NCBI GenBank assembly: GCA_903939735.1
Contig: CAJAIA010000027.1
Coordinates: 1 to 36,488, forward strand
Direction: 5' to 3'
From: an uncultured Ignavibacteria bacterium
Lineage (GTDB): Bacteria; Bacteroidota; Ignavibacteria; Kapaibacteriales; Kapaibacteriaceae
Length of the DNA stretch: 36,488 nt
The notes below the pieces were generated by a model that saw nothing but the letters and a program-made list of their open reading frames with translations, had not been told where the DNA came from and ran no database searches. Below are positions 18,875-27,322 of the stretch, piece by piece (within the stretch, counting starts at the first letter, position 1; every line of letters begins with the position of its first letter). The translations under genes were made by a program, and so were the position numbers.

Positions 18875-19822
18875 TTACTTGCGATGACCAAGCCCAACGT
18901 TCACGTTCACGCCATCACGTCCGAAGTCCTTCAAGACCTTGCGGAGCGAGATCAGCGTTGAGTCGAGCTTGCCGAACAACTTGTCGTCGTACATCAACGC
19001 ATGCAGCAGACTTTTATTTGTGCGCAGGTCGTTGACCATTGCGCTTACGCGTGTTGTGAGTGTGTCGACGTTTGTGATCGCACCGTCAGCCTTTGCCAGC
19101 GTGCCTTCGAGACTCTTTACAACGGTTTCCGTGCGTGCGATGATACGCGTAACACCCGGCTCGTTACGATGCACGCTCTCGCGAAGCTCTGATGTAAGTG
19201 CTTTGAGATCCTGAACTGTTGTGGTGAGTGGACCCCGATTGTTCTCCATGAACACACGCAGATCGGTAAGAGCCAGCGCACCATCGTTGGTCATCGTCTT
19301 GATGTTCGCAACAACCGATCCGTCACGCAAGAGATCGCTCACCGACATGCTAATCGTGTCGAGGCGCTTGATCAGACCCGTAATGTCGCCACTCGCGTCG
19401 CCCAATACGCCAACCAATGTACCGATGTCGGCTGCGACACGGCCCGGGATCTCGGCACTTGGATTCAGTGCCGTAGCGGCGCTTCCAGGCGTGAGCTCGA
19501 TCTTCTTGCCGCCCGTGATCTCCAGGATCGATACAAGAGCTTGCGCATCAGACTTGAGATCTGAGACATCGTCGAGCGTTGCCGTAACCAGCACGCCTCC
19601 GTTGTCGTTGCTCACCTGCGTCACCGTGCCACGGCGTACGCCGTTCACCACCACTGGGCTGCCAGCATCGATACCGCCTGATGTTGCAAGGCGGATCGCA
19701 ACTGATTTCTGTGTTGGACTAAAGCTGATACCCTTGCCAAGCATGATGCCAATCACCAACAGTGCGATCGAGATCACGCTAACGATGCCTACTCGAATTT
19801 CCGTGCTACGCGAAACGTCCAA
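18875..19822 (-). CDS. MlaD/MCE-domain protein, orphan
   Basis: Single-pass inner-membrane protein of the MCE (mammalian cell entry) family, which carries lipids across the periplasm. TM helix at residues 9-29. MCE domain about 38-115 (SGGIDAGSPVVVNGVRRGTV and ITGGKKIELTPGS). A long helical C-terminus follows (about 130-315). The start is TTG 19822: an in-frame TGA lies two codons upstream, and GGAG (19832-19835, minus strand) is 9 nt before it. No partner ATPase (MlaF) or permease (MlaE) is in the window. It is 21 bp after ssb, in the same operon. Confidence 0.88.
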   Translation of the reverse strand: MDVSRSTEIRVGIVSVISIALLVIGIMLGKGISFSPTQKSVAIRLATSGGIDAGSPVVVNGVRRGTVTQVSNDNGGVLVTATLDDVSDLKSDAQALVSILEITGGKKIELTPGSAATALNPSAEIPGRVAADIGTLVGVLGDASGDITGLIKRLDTISMSVSDLLRDGSVVANIKTMTNDGALALTDLRVFMENNRGPLTTTVQDLKALTSELRESVHRNEPGVTRIIARTETVVKSLEGTLAKADGAITNVDTLTTRVSAMVNDLRTNKSLLHALMYDDKLFGKLDSTLISLRKVLKDFGRDGVNVNVGLGHRK

Positions 19823-19831
19823 AAGTCAGGT

Positions 19832-19835
19832 CTCC
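19832..19835 (-). promoter_or_regulatory. Ribosome binding site GGAG deciding a TTG start
   Basis: GGAG on the minus strand lies 9 nt before TTG 19822 of the MCE gene. Because an in-frame TGA stop is 3 nt upstream of the TTG, no other start can serve the signal-anchor helix. Confidence 0.65.
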
Positions 19836-19843
19836 AGTGAAGA

Positions 19844-20254
19844 TCAGAACGGGATATCGTCTGATACATGTGATGATGGTTGTTGCTCGAGATCACTGCC
19901 ATTTCCAGGCGTGTCTGAGCGCTTTGCGTCGAGCAACAACAAATTGTCTGCTACGATCTCGGTGACGTACCGCTTGTTTCCATCACGGTCGTCGAATGAG
20001 CGCGATTGGATCTTGCCCTCAACGTACACACGGGCTCCGCGCCGGATGAGCTTTTCCACCACGTCTGCAAGACCGCGCCATGCGACGACGGTATGCCAAT
20101 CGGTGTGTTCCTGCACAGCCCCATCCTTATCCTTCCACGTTTCCGACGTGGCAAGGCGGAAGTGCGCAACCTTGACGCCGCTCGGCGTAAAGTTGACATC
20201 GGGTTCCTTCCCGACGTTGCCGATGAGCATCACTTTGTTCAGAGTACGCGACAT
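19844..20254 (-). CDS. ssb: Single-stranded DNA-binding protein
   Basis: OB-fold protein that coats ssDNA during replication, repair and recombination. It begins MSRTLNKVMLIGNVGKEPDV and has the core FRLATSETWKD, TDWHTVVAW and GKIQSRSFDDRDGNKRYVTE. It ends in the acidic DDIPF tail that docks partner proteins. The 136-aa length is a little short for the usual 140-180 but complete. AGGTGA lies before ATG 20254. A TATATTCG box lies 57 nt upstream. Confidence 0.96.
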   Translation of the reverse strand: MSRTLNKVMLIGNVGKEPDVNFTPSGVKVAHFRLATSETWKDKDGAVQEHTDWHTVVAWRGLADVVEKLIRRGARVYVEGKIQSRSFDDRDGNKRYVTEIVADNLLLLDAKRSDTPGNGSDLEQQPSSHVSDDIPF

Positions 20255-20311
20255 ACGTCACCTATTGAATTGTTCCAACGAATCGTTCCGGAGCACGCGT
20301 CGTTGATGGCT

Positions 20312-20319
20312 CGAATATA
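20312..20319 (-). promoter_or_regulatory. -7-like box TATATTCG upstream of ssb
   Basis: TAnnTTcG on the minus strand, 57 nt before the ssb ATG, in the 125-bp gap downstream of the cyclase stop at 20380. It is a plausible promoter for the ssb-MCE-vWA unit; no -33 motif is clear. Confidence 0.4.
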
Positions 20320-20379
20320 CCACGCCACATCGCGCCGTCCATATCCTGTCGTGGATTGAAACGGTGAAAACGTGACGCC

Positions 20380-21135
20380 TTATGTGAGGATTGGCAGAAG
20401 GTGTGGTCGACTTGGAGCCGCATCGCCATCAAATCCGGCGATGTTGAACATGATGCCATAGATGCCGTCGGCGACGACATTCGGCACGTAGATAAACTCC
20501 GTGATGGTGCAGGTCTCGCGTGGTGCTGCGGGCCACTGCCAAAACGTCCAATGCGCTGGGAGCTGTCCGGCACTCTCCTCACGATCAACCGAGGGAAGGT
20601 CGATGAGAAGATGCCGCACGCCACGGCCAACGATTGTCTGCATGGCATCAGGCTGTACGTATGGTGGGTTCGTTCCCGACCATTGACGGAATTTCTTGGT
20701 GTCGTCGTTAGGTGTGGTGCGGATAACAAGTGTTGTGCACCCGGCATCGTTCCAGGCGCTCTCAAGTGCCTGACGTGTGATGACGTGATCGCCGTCGACG
20801 TCTTCGAGCGCGACGGTAACGAGCTGTGCAGTATCGACAAGATCCGTCATGCACTGCGGCAAGCGATAGCGCTGTCCGGCGACGTGTCCGATACACTCTG
20901 TGTGCGTACCGTTGCCGTGCGGTGCAAACGTGATGATGTCGCAACGTACTGGGCCCCCTTCCTCGATACTGGCCACAAACGATCCACTCCGATACGGCTC
21001 GAAGGCCGCCATCGGAAGAAAGAACGCATTCGGCTGCTCGTTGGGAGAAACGCTCAACGAGATATCGATGGCCTTCGATACATCAACGATGATCGGTGCG
21101 CCTGCGATGGAGAGCGTGAGGGGAAGTGCGGACAT
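20380..21135 (-). CDS. Cyclase-family (kynurenine formamidase-like) hydrolase
   Basis: A 251-aa metal-dependent hydrolase of the putative cyclase family (PF04199 type), which includes bacterial kynurenine formamidase. The metal motif HxGTHxDxPxH appears as HGNGTHTECIGH (residues 73-84), with Glu for Asp and Gly for Pro. Later conserved elements are IDLPSVDREE and IYVPNVVADGIYG. The substrate is unknown and no kynurenine gene is nearby. No signal peptide. The start is 3 nt after a TAACTTCA box, and the gene is 21 bp behind the sigma-54 activator gene. Confidence 0.88.
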   Translation of the reverse strand: MSALPLTLSIAGAPIIVDVSKAIDISLSVSPNEQPNAFFLPMAAFEPYRSGSFVASIEEGGPVRCDIITFAPHGNGTHTECIGHVAGQRYRLPQCMTDLVDTAQLVTVALEDVDGDHVITRQALESAWNDAGCTTLVIRTTPNDDTKKFRQWSGTNPPYVQPDAMQTIVGRGVRHLLIDLPSVDREESAGQLPAHWTFWQWPAAPRETCTITEFIYVPNVVADGIYGIMFNIAGFDGDAAPSRPHLLPILT

Positions 21136-21138
21136 GCC

Positions 21139-21146
21139 TGAAGTTA
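21139..21146 (-). promoter_or_regulatory. -7-like box TAACTTCA 3 nt before the cyclase ATG
   Basis: The minus strand reads TAACTTCA-GGC-ATG, the same spacing as at 5123 and 14311. It lies in the 21-bp gap after the sigma-54 activator stop. Confidence 0.4.
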
Positions 21147-21156
21147 CGAAGCGGAG

Positions 21157-22344
21157 CTACAGCAAACCGAAGTCGTCAATTTTACGGTACAAGGTGCGCT
21201 CACTCAGACCAAGCAGTTTTGCCGCTTCACGACGATTTCCCTGTGTTCTGCGCAGAGCGGTTTCAATGGCGCGTCGTTCGAGTGTTGCAAGCTGAAGATC
21301 GTCAAGTGGGGTTTCTGCAGGGGGCGCTACAGCCGCCGGACGGATGTCGGTGGGCGCGGGTTCGTGCAGGTCGACAGACATGCTGAGGAGGTGGCGCAGT
21401 ACCGACTTCATCTCGGAGACATCGGCCGAGAGTTGGATCAGCGTGCGATAGAGCATGGCCATATCGGCTTCCATTGCTGACGATGATCGTGGGGCCTCGT
21501 TGACACGCACGAGAGCTGTGGCCATGGGTGCAATAGGCTCGTCAGTTGGCTCGGGGAGATAGCGTTCGAGCATTTCCTGCGTGATGCGAGCCCCTTGTTC
21601 GAGGGTAACCATTGTTTCGACGATGTTGCGCAGTTCACGAACGTTGCCGGGCCAGGATAGGGTGCCGAGATGCTGCAGCGCATCAGCTGCAATGCCCTCG
21701 TACGCGATGCCGAGCTTGTCGGCCGTGCGCTGTCCAAAATGTTCGACAAGCACGGGTACGTCTTCACTATGCTGGCGGAGCGGCGGCAGATGAATGTTCA
21801 CGCTGTTGAGACGGAAGAACAGGTCCTGTCGGAAGCGTCCTTGCCGTACCTCATAGGCGAGGTCGCGATTAGTGGCGGCAACGAGACGGACGTCCACCTT
21901 GTGTACGTCGGATGAGCCGAGGCGTGAAAACTCGCCCGACTCAAGGATGCGCAACAGCTTCACTTGGGTGCCGATCGGCATTTCGCCGATCTCATCGAGG
22001 AAGATGGTTCCACGATGAGCTGATTCGAAGAAGCCCTTACGTTGTTCGACCGAGCCAGTGAAGGCACCTTTCTCTGCGCCGAACAGCTCGCTCTCGAGCA
22101 AGGTCTCGGGAATTGCTCCGCAATTCACGCTGACGAATGGGTAGCGTTTACGTCCGCTGAGTTCGTGGACGGCGTTTGCAAATACTTCCTTGCCGGTACC
22201 GGTCTCGCCGGTGATCAGGACGGAGAGGTCCGTCGGCGCAACCTGGAGCAGACGCGAGAGTGCCTGTACCATGAGCGGTGATTCACCGATCAGACCGAAT
22301 CGTGTGGCAAGCTGGCGAATGAGCTGGCGTGATGGAGTTGACAT
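21157..22344 (-). CDS. Sigma-54-dependent transcription activator without a receiver domain
   Basis: AAA+ bacterial enhancer-binding protein that would remodel RNA polymerase carrying sigma-54. It opens almost directly with the AAA+ core: Walker A GETGTGKE, the loop GAFTGS (usual GAFTGA), Walker B IFLDEIGEMP, RLNSVNIHLPPLR and SWPGNVREL. A 90-residue linker follows, then a Fis helix-turn-helix (ALRRTQGNRREAAKLLGLS..LYRK). The 395-aa length leaves no room for a phospho-receiver or GAF sensor, so control must be by level or a partner. The start is 3 bp after the stop of the HIT-rhodanese gene. Confidence 0.94.
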   Translation of the reverse strand: MSTPSRQLIRQLATRFGLIGESPLMVQALSRLLQVAPTDLSVLITGETGTGKEVFANAVHELSGRKRYPFVSVNCGAIPETLLESELFGAEKGAFTGSVEQRKGFFESAHRGTIFLDEIGEMPIGTQVKLLRILESGEFSRLGSSDVHKVDVRLVAATNRDLAYEVRQGRFRQDLFFRLNSVNIHLPPLRQHSEDVPVLVEHFGQRTADKLGIAYEGIAADALQHLGTLSWPGNVRELRNIVETMVTLEQGARITQEMLERYLPEPTDEPIAPMATALVRVNEAPRSSSAMEADMAMLYRTLIQLSADVSEMKSVLRHLLSMSVDLHEPAPTDIRPAAVAPPAETPLDDLQLATLERRAIETALRRTQGNRREAAKLLGLSERTLYRKIDDFGLL

Positions 22345-22347
22345 GGG

Positions 22348-23310
22348 TTATTTCTTCGTGGTCCACTCGGCCCATCCACCTGTGTAGATGAAGATGGGTC
22401 CGTACGCAAATCGTTTAAGAACGTCGGCGACGTGATGAGAAAGTTCGCACTCACCGCCGTCGCAGTAGATCAGAATCACGCGATCCTTCGGCACAGACTG
22501 AAGCATGTCGGGAATGCGCGCTTCTGCTTCACCTCCGTAGAAGTTCACGGCGTTCGCGATGTGACCTTCTGCGTACTTCTCGGCACCGCGTGCATCGATC
22601 AGGTAGTAGGGACCGGAGGCGAGGAATGCTTTGAACTGTGCGTGCGTGATCTCGCGAACAACGCCTGGTGTAGGAACAAATGTCGACTGTTCCTTTGCCG
22701 GCTGTGATGCAGTTGCGGTCGACGCCGTTGACTGCTGTTGCTGGGTCGGTTGCTCCGCGGCGGGTGATGCCGTGGGAGCTACGGGTGCGATATACGTGGT
22801 GATCTCCGACGAATCGAGCGTGATGCGCTCGTACTCTTTCTTGATCCACGGGATCGACTTCGTATTCAATGCGTTGAACGTGATAGCCAGGCCGATCGCA
22901 CAGGCAACGATCAATCCGGCATCTCGAAGCACCCCGCTGCGTGCCGGAGCATGCGAGCGTTCAGCCCCGCTGTTCATCCGACCGAGTGGTTGACCACCGA
23001 GAAGATGGAAATGGATGTGCGGCACGGTCTGCCCGGCATCAGCGTTGGTATTTGTTACCACGCGATATCCGGAGGCGTCAATCCCGAACTTGCGCGCAAG
23101 AGTGCGCGCAACAATGAAGACCTTCCCAACGAGTTCGGCATCGGCATCGTCGAGCGTGTCGACACTGGTGATGACGCGCTTTGGAATGATGAGCACGTGC
23201 ACGGGCGCACTCGGAGCGATATCGCGAATGGCGATCACGTCGTCGTCTTCATACTCGATGGTTGCAGGAATCTCCCGCTGAATGATCCGCTCGAAGATGG
23301 TAGGTGTCAT
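22348..23310 (-). CDS. HIT domain - membrane helix - rhodanese fusion protein
   Basis: A 320-aa protein joining two unrelated domains. Residues 1-111 are a full HINT-type HIT nucleotide hydrolase with catalytic motif HIHFHLLGG (His98, His100, His102). Residues 130-148 are a hydrophobic helix. Residues 165-212 form a Thr/Ala/Gln/Pro-rich linker. Residues 216-318 are a rhodanese fold with IDARGAEKYAEGHIANAVN and catalytic Cys283 in IYCDGGECELS, the same loop as rhodanese domains linked to DoxX-type membrane proteins. Topology predicted: HIT inside, rhodanese outside. Met112 could be an internal start giving a separate membrane rhodanese. It is 12 bp behind the J-domain gene. Confidence 0.9.
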   Translation of the reverse strand: MTPTIFERIIQREIPATIEYEDDDVIAIRDIAPSAPVHVLIIPKRVITSVDTLDDADAELVGKVFIVARTLARKFGIDASGYRVVTNTNADAGQTVPHIHFHLLGGQPLGRMNSGAERSHAPARSGVLRDAGLIVACAIGLAITFNALNTKSIPWIKKEYERITLDSSEITTYIAPVAPTASPAAEQPTQQQQSTASTATASQPAKEQSTFVPTPGVVREITHAQFKAFLASGPYYLIDARGAEKYAEGHIANAVNFYGGEAEARIPDMLQSVPKDRVILIYCDGGECELSHHVADVLKRFAYGPIFIYTGGWAEWTTKK

Positions 23311-23322
23311 ACGTGTGCTCTG

Positions 23323-23715
23323 TTACGCGATTCCGTAAAACGACTTCAATGTTTGGTAGGCCGACGTAATCTCTCGCGCCCGGGTGTTTGCGTTGGCATG
23401 CGCTTCTGCATCTGCATTCGCAAATCGGTCTGGGTGCCAGGCGGCAATTGACGTACGATAAGCCTTCTTGATGTGCTCATGCGACGCACCGACGGGCACA
23501 TTGAGCACGGTGTGGGCTGCAATGATGTGTTGTGGAATGCTTGGAGGTGGTGCTGGGGGAGGCGCCGGAGGGGGCCCATCCTGCGAGAGCTCGTCGATGA
23601 TGCGACGAAGTTCATCATCGTCACCTGCGAGAATGTCTTCGATCGACGGACTCGATGCGCGATGCGAAGAGAGCTCGCTCGCCATGATGTTCCTGATTCG
23701 GTTGAAGATGCCCAT
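23323..23715 (-). CDS. J-domain (DnaJ-like) protein
   Basis: A 130-aa co-chaperone-type protein. The N-terminal half is charged and then Pro-rich (PPPAPPPAPPPS, about residues 48-59). The C-terminal half is a J domain with the Hsp70-activating HPD motif in AWHPDRF and the closing AYQTLKSF. No zinc-finger or C-terminal DnaJ domain, so it is a type III J protein. I start at ATG 23715, 8 bp after the patatin stop; an open stretch further upstream would overlap the patatin gene. The ATG lies 3 nt from TAATTTGC, whose TAA is the patatin stop. Confidence 0.85.
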   Translation of the reverse strand: MGIFNRIRNIMASELSSHRASSPSIEDILAGDDDELRRIIDELSQDGPPPAPPPAPPPSIPQHIIAAHTVLNVPVGASHEHIKKAYRTSIAAWHPDRFANADAEAHANANTRAREITSAYQTLKSFYGIA

Positions 23716-23723
23716 GCGGCAAA

Positions 23724-26132
23724 TTACAACCGCGCGCCGATGGAGAAGTAGAACAGCGTCGGACCCCAGGCAATTGAGTTTGGGTTGCTCAGGAAGAAGA
23801 ACGAACGTCCGACCGAGAATTGGGCCGGTCCGACCGGTGTGTCGAGTCCGATACGCAGTCCGATTCCGTGATTCATTTCGGCGATGCGAATCTTCTCGGG
23901 ACGTTCCCACACGGCACCCAGATCGTATCGAAGCGCGACGTAGGTATCGAAGAAGATCTGGAATGGCATCTTCCATCGTGCCTCAAGATTTGCTACGGCA
24001 ATCTGGCGTCCGCGTTCCTGGTCCTCGCGCCATCCGAAGAACAAGTCCTCACCGCCCAGACTAAATAGCTCCGGCGATGGCAATGTGAGGTCGGCCGCAC
24101 CGATGAGTCCGCTCGGTGTGATGACCACGTCGCCAACTTGCACCGATGTGCTTGCCGAGGCTGTGAACTTGGTAAACGAGAGACTGTTCGAGAGACTCAG
24201 AATCGATGATTCAAACGTGAGGTCGATCTGACGTCCAAGCGTTGGGAATGTTAGCGCATCACGGTCGTCCCAGCGAGCAACGCCACGAAGTGTGGCGAGT
24301 GGTTGATAGACGGGAGCAGTGCTCGCATTGAGATCGCGATAGCGTTGCTGTTCGTATCGGAATTCACCAAGGATCACGCCGTTACGCTCAAGCTGACGTC
24401 CAGCAGAAGCACGGACGCCGTAGCGCTCTTCAGAAAACTCGCCGACACGCTGCGGCACTGGTGATGTAGCTGGAAGCCCTGGTTTGTTCTGGTAGATCCA
24501 TACATCACGAAAACTCGAATAACCACGGATCGACGCTGTCCAGAGCGTGCCGCGTATGCGCGGGAGCTCGACTGATGCTGCAACAAGGCCGATGCGCTCA
24601 CTCAGAGCGCCACGCACTACCACGCGCACGCCGGTGGTGAAGAGATTCTCGTGCACAAGATCGATGCTTCCCTGCGTATAGCGTTCGTTGTCCACGCGTG
24701 CGCCGATGCGCAGCAACTGATTGCCTGCATCACGCGCTGCGATGTCGATACGCGTGCCGATGGTGTCGCGTGCTATGAGAATGGATGCATCAGCAATGAT
24801 GTCGGAAGCATACATGTTCTCAAGTGTACGTTGTAACTGACCGTTTGCGTGTGTAGAGCCTGTGCGGACTGATACCTCACGAAGAACGTCGCTGGCACGT
24901 AGTTGATCGCGTGTGGCAACTGCGATACGATTGATCCGGCCGTCATCAAGGGCGATGCGCAGTGTTTGTGACGCTGTATCGAAGTCTGTCGACCGCACGT
25001 AGCCGAGCGAGTAGCCTTCGTCGTGCAGTGCAGATGTAATGCGAGGAAGATGATAGCGCTGCGTTGCGGGTGTCCAATCGCGGCCTGCAAGATCATCGAT
25101 GCATGCACGTACACGTGGCAGCGTATCGAGTCCACCCGAACCAGGCGAACTGATCGCACGGATCATGCGCGGTAAACTATCCGGTTGCTCGGAGGATATC
25201 TGTTGAGGAACAACCTGCTTGAGCGATGGAAGCATGCGTTCAGCTGCCGCCTCTCCTAGTGCTATCAACTGATCAATGTTGGCAAAGTCAAATGTTCCCA
25301 CGCCCGTGAGAGACGGAGTGATGACTACCGATGCTTGCGCAAGTAATGCGGAATCGCGCTGCTTCATTGCAGTCGTGAGTGCTTGGTCAGCAATCGCCCA
25401 CGGCGTTGTTAGATCAGTCGTTGGGGCGAGGTTGCTCGAGGTGTTTACGACGATGATGGCCGTGGGTGCAAATGCTTGTGCGACTTCGATTGGAATGTTC
25501 GCGACAAGGCCACCATCAACCAGGAGGGTGTCGCCATTCCACGTCACAGGCGCGTAGCGCAGCGGGAAGGTGGCACTGGCCAGCATTGCCGAGGCAAGAT
25601 TCCCGTTGCTCAGTGGTACGGCGCGACCGGTAGCTAGGTTGGTCGCAACGGCGCGATAGCGAACATGAAGCGAGTCGAAGTTGGTGATGGTGTTAAAGGG
25701 GCTTTCCCACAGCACGTGCTGCAGGGCCGACGTAAATCGCGTGCTTCCTCCAAGTGCTACTGGTGTGATGAAGGAGAAGTTGCGAAAGCGCAGCGTGAGC
25801 AGACTTCGATCGTTCTCCTGCTTCTGTCCGTAGAACTGAAATTCGCGTCGCGTATCGGCGCCTATGGATGTGACATCGTTCCAATCGACTGCGCGCATAA
25901 TGCTCGCGATCGAGTCTGGCGAATATCCCGCAGCGTATAATCCGCCAACGATTGCACCAAAGGATGACCCAACGACAACGTCGGGCACGATACCGTTACG
26001 CTCTAACACGCGCAATACACCGATCTGTGCAAGACCCCGCGCACCTCCACCAGTGAGCACAACCGCTATACGCTGCTGCGCTGCAAGCGGCAGTGCACAG
26101 AGAATGGCTACGATGGTGAAAAGTATCCGCAC
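23724..26132 (-). CDS. Patatin-like phospholipase fused to an Omp85/BamA-type barrel
   Basis: Predicted outer-membrane protein with a periplasmic or surface phospholipase domain (PlpD-like, type Vd-style). A signal peptide (1-19) is followed by the patatin domain: oxyanion motif GGGARG (28-33), nucleophile elbow GSSFG (catalytic Ser57) and DGG with catalytic Asp206. A POTRA-like part lies about 345-450. The C-terminal half is a beta-barrel ending FYFSIGARL. The 802-aa length fits the fused architecture. The start is GTG 26132, 5 bp after the upstream SDR stop; it is the only start giving a signal peptide. Confidence 0.93.
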   Translation of the reverse strand: MRILFTIVAILCALPLAAQQRIAVVLTGGGARGLAQIGVLRVLERNGIVPDVVVGSSFGAIVGGLYAAGYSPDSIASIMRAVDWNDVTSIGADTRREFQFYGQKQENDRSLLTLRFRNFSFITPVALGGSTRFTSALQHVLWESPFNTITNFDSLHVRYRAVATNLATGRAVPLSNGNLASAMLASATFPLRYAPVTWNGDTLLVDGGLVANIPIEVAQAFAPTAIIVVNTSSNLAPTTDLTTPWAIADQALTTAMKQRDSALLAQASVVITPSLTGVGTFDFANIDQLIALGEAAAERMLPSLKQVVPQQISSEQPDSLPRMIRAISSPGSGGLDTLPRVRACIDDLAGRDWTPATQRYHLPRITSALHDEGYSLGYVRSTDFDTASQTLRIALDDGRINRIAVATRDQLRASDVLREVSVRTGSTHANGQLQRTLENMYASDIIADASILIARDTIGTRIDIAARDAGNQLLRIGARVDNERYTQGSIDLVHENLFTTGVRVVVRGALSERIGLVAASVELPRIRGTLWTASIRGYSSFRDVWIYQNKPGLPATSPVPQRVGEFSEERYGVRASAGRQLERNGVILGEFRYEQQRYRDLNASTAPVYQPLATLRGVARWDDRDALTFPTLGRQIDLTFESSILSLSNSLSFTKFTASASTSVQVGDVVITPSGLIGAADLTLPSPELFSLGGEDLFFGWREDQERGRQIAVANLEARWKMPFQIFFDTYVALRYDLGAVWERPEKIRIAEMNHGIGLRIGLDTPVGPAQFSVGRSFFFLSNPNSIAWGPTLFYFSIGARL

Positions 26133-26137
26133 GAATG

Positions 26138-27013
26138 TTATCCGCGTTGCTCATGATAGGCGTCTGCCATAGCGCGCCAAAGCGCTTCGAACCGATCTTC
26201 TTGAGCATTGCGATCTTCAACAGCTTGCACAGCAATTGGCTTTGTGCCTTCGTGCGTGAAGATGTCGTCGCACCGGCCTTGATCAACTGCCGTGATAATG
26301 ATCTGCGCGCACTCATCGGCCGTCATCATGCGCGAGAGGGGCGCGAGCTCAACACCGAGCTCCTGCGCGATACGTCGGCTCTTTGGGATCGCAGCGCCGT
26401 ACAGTGCGCCGATTGATCCGCCTTCTGTGACGTCGGCCCATTCCGTGAGAATGCCGGCAGGACACACGCATGTTGCGTTCACCCCGCTGCCAACAAGTTC
26501 GGTGCGAAGTGCTGCGATGAAGCCAACGACGGCGTGCTTTGCTGCCACATATGCTGCATTAAACGGATGCCCATAGCGTCCGGCAACACTCGAGATTGCC
26601 ACGATATGCCCACGTCCGCGCGCACGCATCGATGGCAGTGCGGCACGTGTGCACCAGAACACAGCGTCCATGTTGAGTGCGAAGATCTCGCGCCACTGCG
26701 ATGTTGGCGTGTCTTCGACCGATGCCATGTTGCCACGTCCTGCATTGGCTAACAGCACGTCGATGCCGCCGAATGTGGCGATGGTTTCATCGATCACGCG
26801 CTGACATTCCTCCTCACGTGATACGTCGGCAACGATCACATGTGCTCTGCCACCTGCGGCACGCACCTGCTCGGCAACCTCGTTGAGACGATCAGCACGG
26901 CGCGCGATAAGAACGACAGTTGCTCCACGATGGGCATACTGCACAGCGCACGCTGCGCCAAGACCCGACGATGCGCCGGTGATACAAATGACTGACGTGG
27001 CATCGATAACCAT
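26138..27013 (-). CDS. Short-chain dehydrogenase/reductase (first of two)
   Basis: NAD(P)-dependent oxidoreductase with cofactor motif GASSGLG near the N-terminus, LANAGRG in place of the usual NNAG, and the active-site pair SSVAGRYGH with YVAAK (Tyr-x-x-x-Lys). The 291-aa length fits with a C-terminal tail (FEALWRAMADAYHEQRG). Substrate unknown. ATG 27013 puts the glycine motif at the usual place; an ATG at 27097 would run back into the acylphosphatase gene. No Shine-Dalgarno seen. The stop is 5 bp from the patatin start. Confidence 0.92.
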   Translation of the reverse strand: MVIDATSVICITGASSGLGAACAVQYAHRGATVVLIARRADRLNEVAEQVRAAGGRAHVIVADVSREEECQRVIDETIATFGGIDVLLANAGRGNMASVEDTPTSQWREIFALNMDAVFWCTRAALPSMRARGRGHIVAISSVAGRYGHPFNAAYVAAKHAVVGFIAALRTELVGSGVNATCVCPAGILTEWADVTEGGSIGALYGAAIPKSRRIAQELGVELAPLSRMMTADECAQIIITAVDQGRCDDIFTHEGTKPIAVQAVEDRNAQEDRFEALWRAMADAYHEQRG

Positions 27014-27050
27014 AGGGGTTGCTTTCAAGGTGGTGAACGAAGTGAGTGTG

Positions 27051-27320
27051 TCAGAGGATCCGGAAGGTTGTATACCGTCGTGGATCGTTGAGGTCATTGC
27101 ACGTTACCGAGGTCACGATCGCATGCTGGGGTCCGAGCCGCAGCAGCGTCTCGAACTCCGTTAAACTCTCAACGTCCCCCTGAGCAATGCACTCTACCGT
27201 TCCATCCTCGAGATTTGTTGCAAATCCACGCAGATTCAGTTTGTGCGCATGGTGTAATGCGAACCGACGGAAACCGACACCCTGCACGGTGCCATCAATG
27301 AGAAACTGAACTGTTGGCAT
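27051..27320 (-). CDS. acyP: Acylphosphatase
   Basis: An 89-aa enzyme that hydrolyses carboxyl-phosphate bonds, such as acetyl-phosphate or 1,3-bisphosphoglycerate, in the cytosol. The family motif GTVQGVGFRRF carries the catalytic Arg18, and RGFATNLEDGTVE carries catalytic Asn36. Two starts exist: GTG 27326 and ATG 27320. AAGGAG lies 8 nt before the ATG but only 2 nt before the GTG, so the ATG is used. The upstream SDR stop sits between them, so translation is coupled. Confidence 0.96.
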   Translation of the reverse strand: MPTVQFLIDGTVQGVGFRRFALHHAHKLNLRGFATNLEDGTVECIAQGDVESLTEFETLLRLGPQHAIVTSVTCNDLNDPRRYTTFRIL

Positions 27321-27322
27321 GA

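Noticed and set aside
19221-20306. A 361-codon open frame on the plus strand
   Set aside because: It is antisense to the MCE and ssb genes. Its Ser/Thr/Arg-rich translation resembles no protein.
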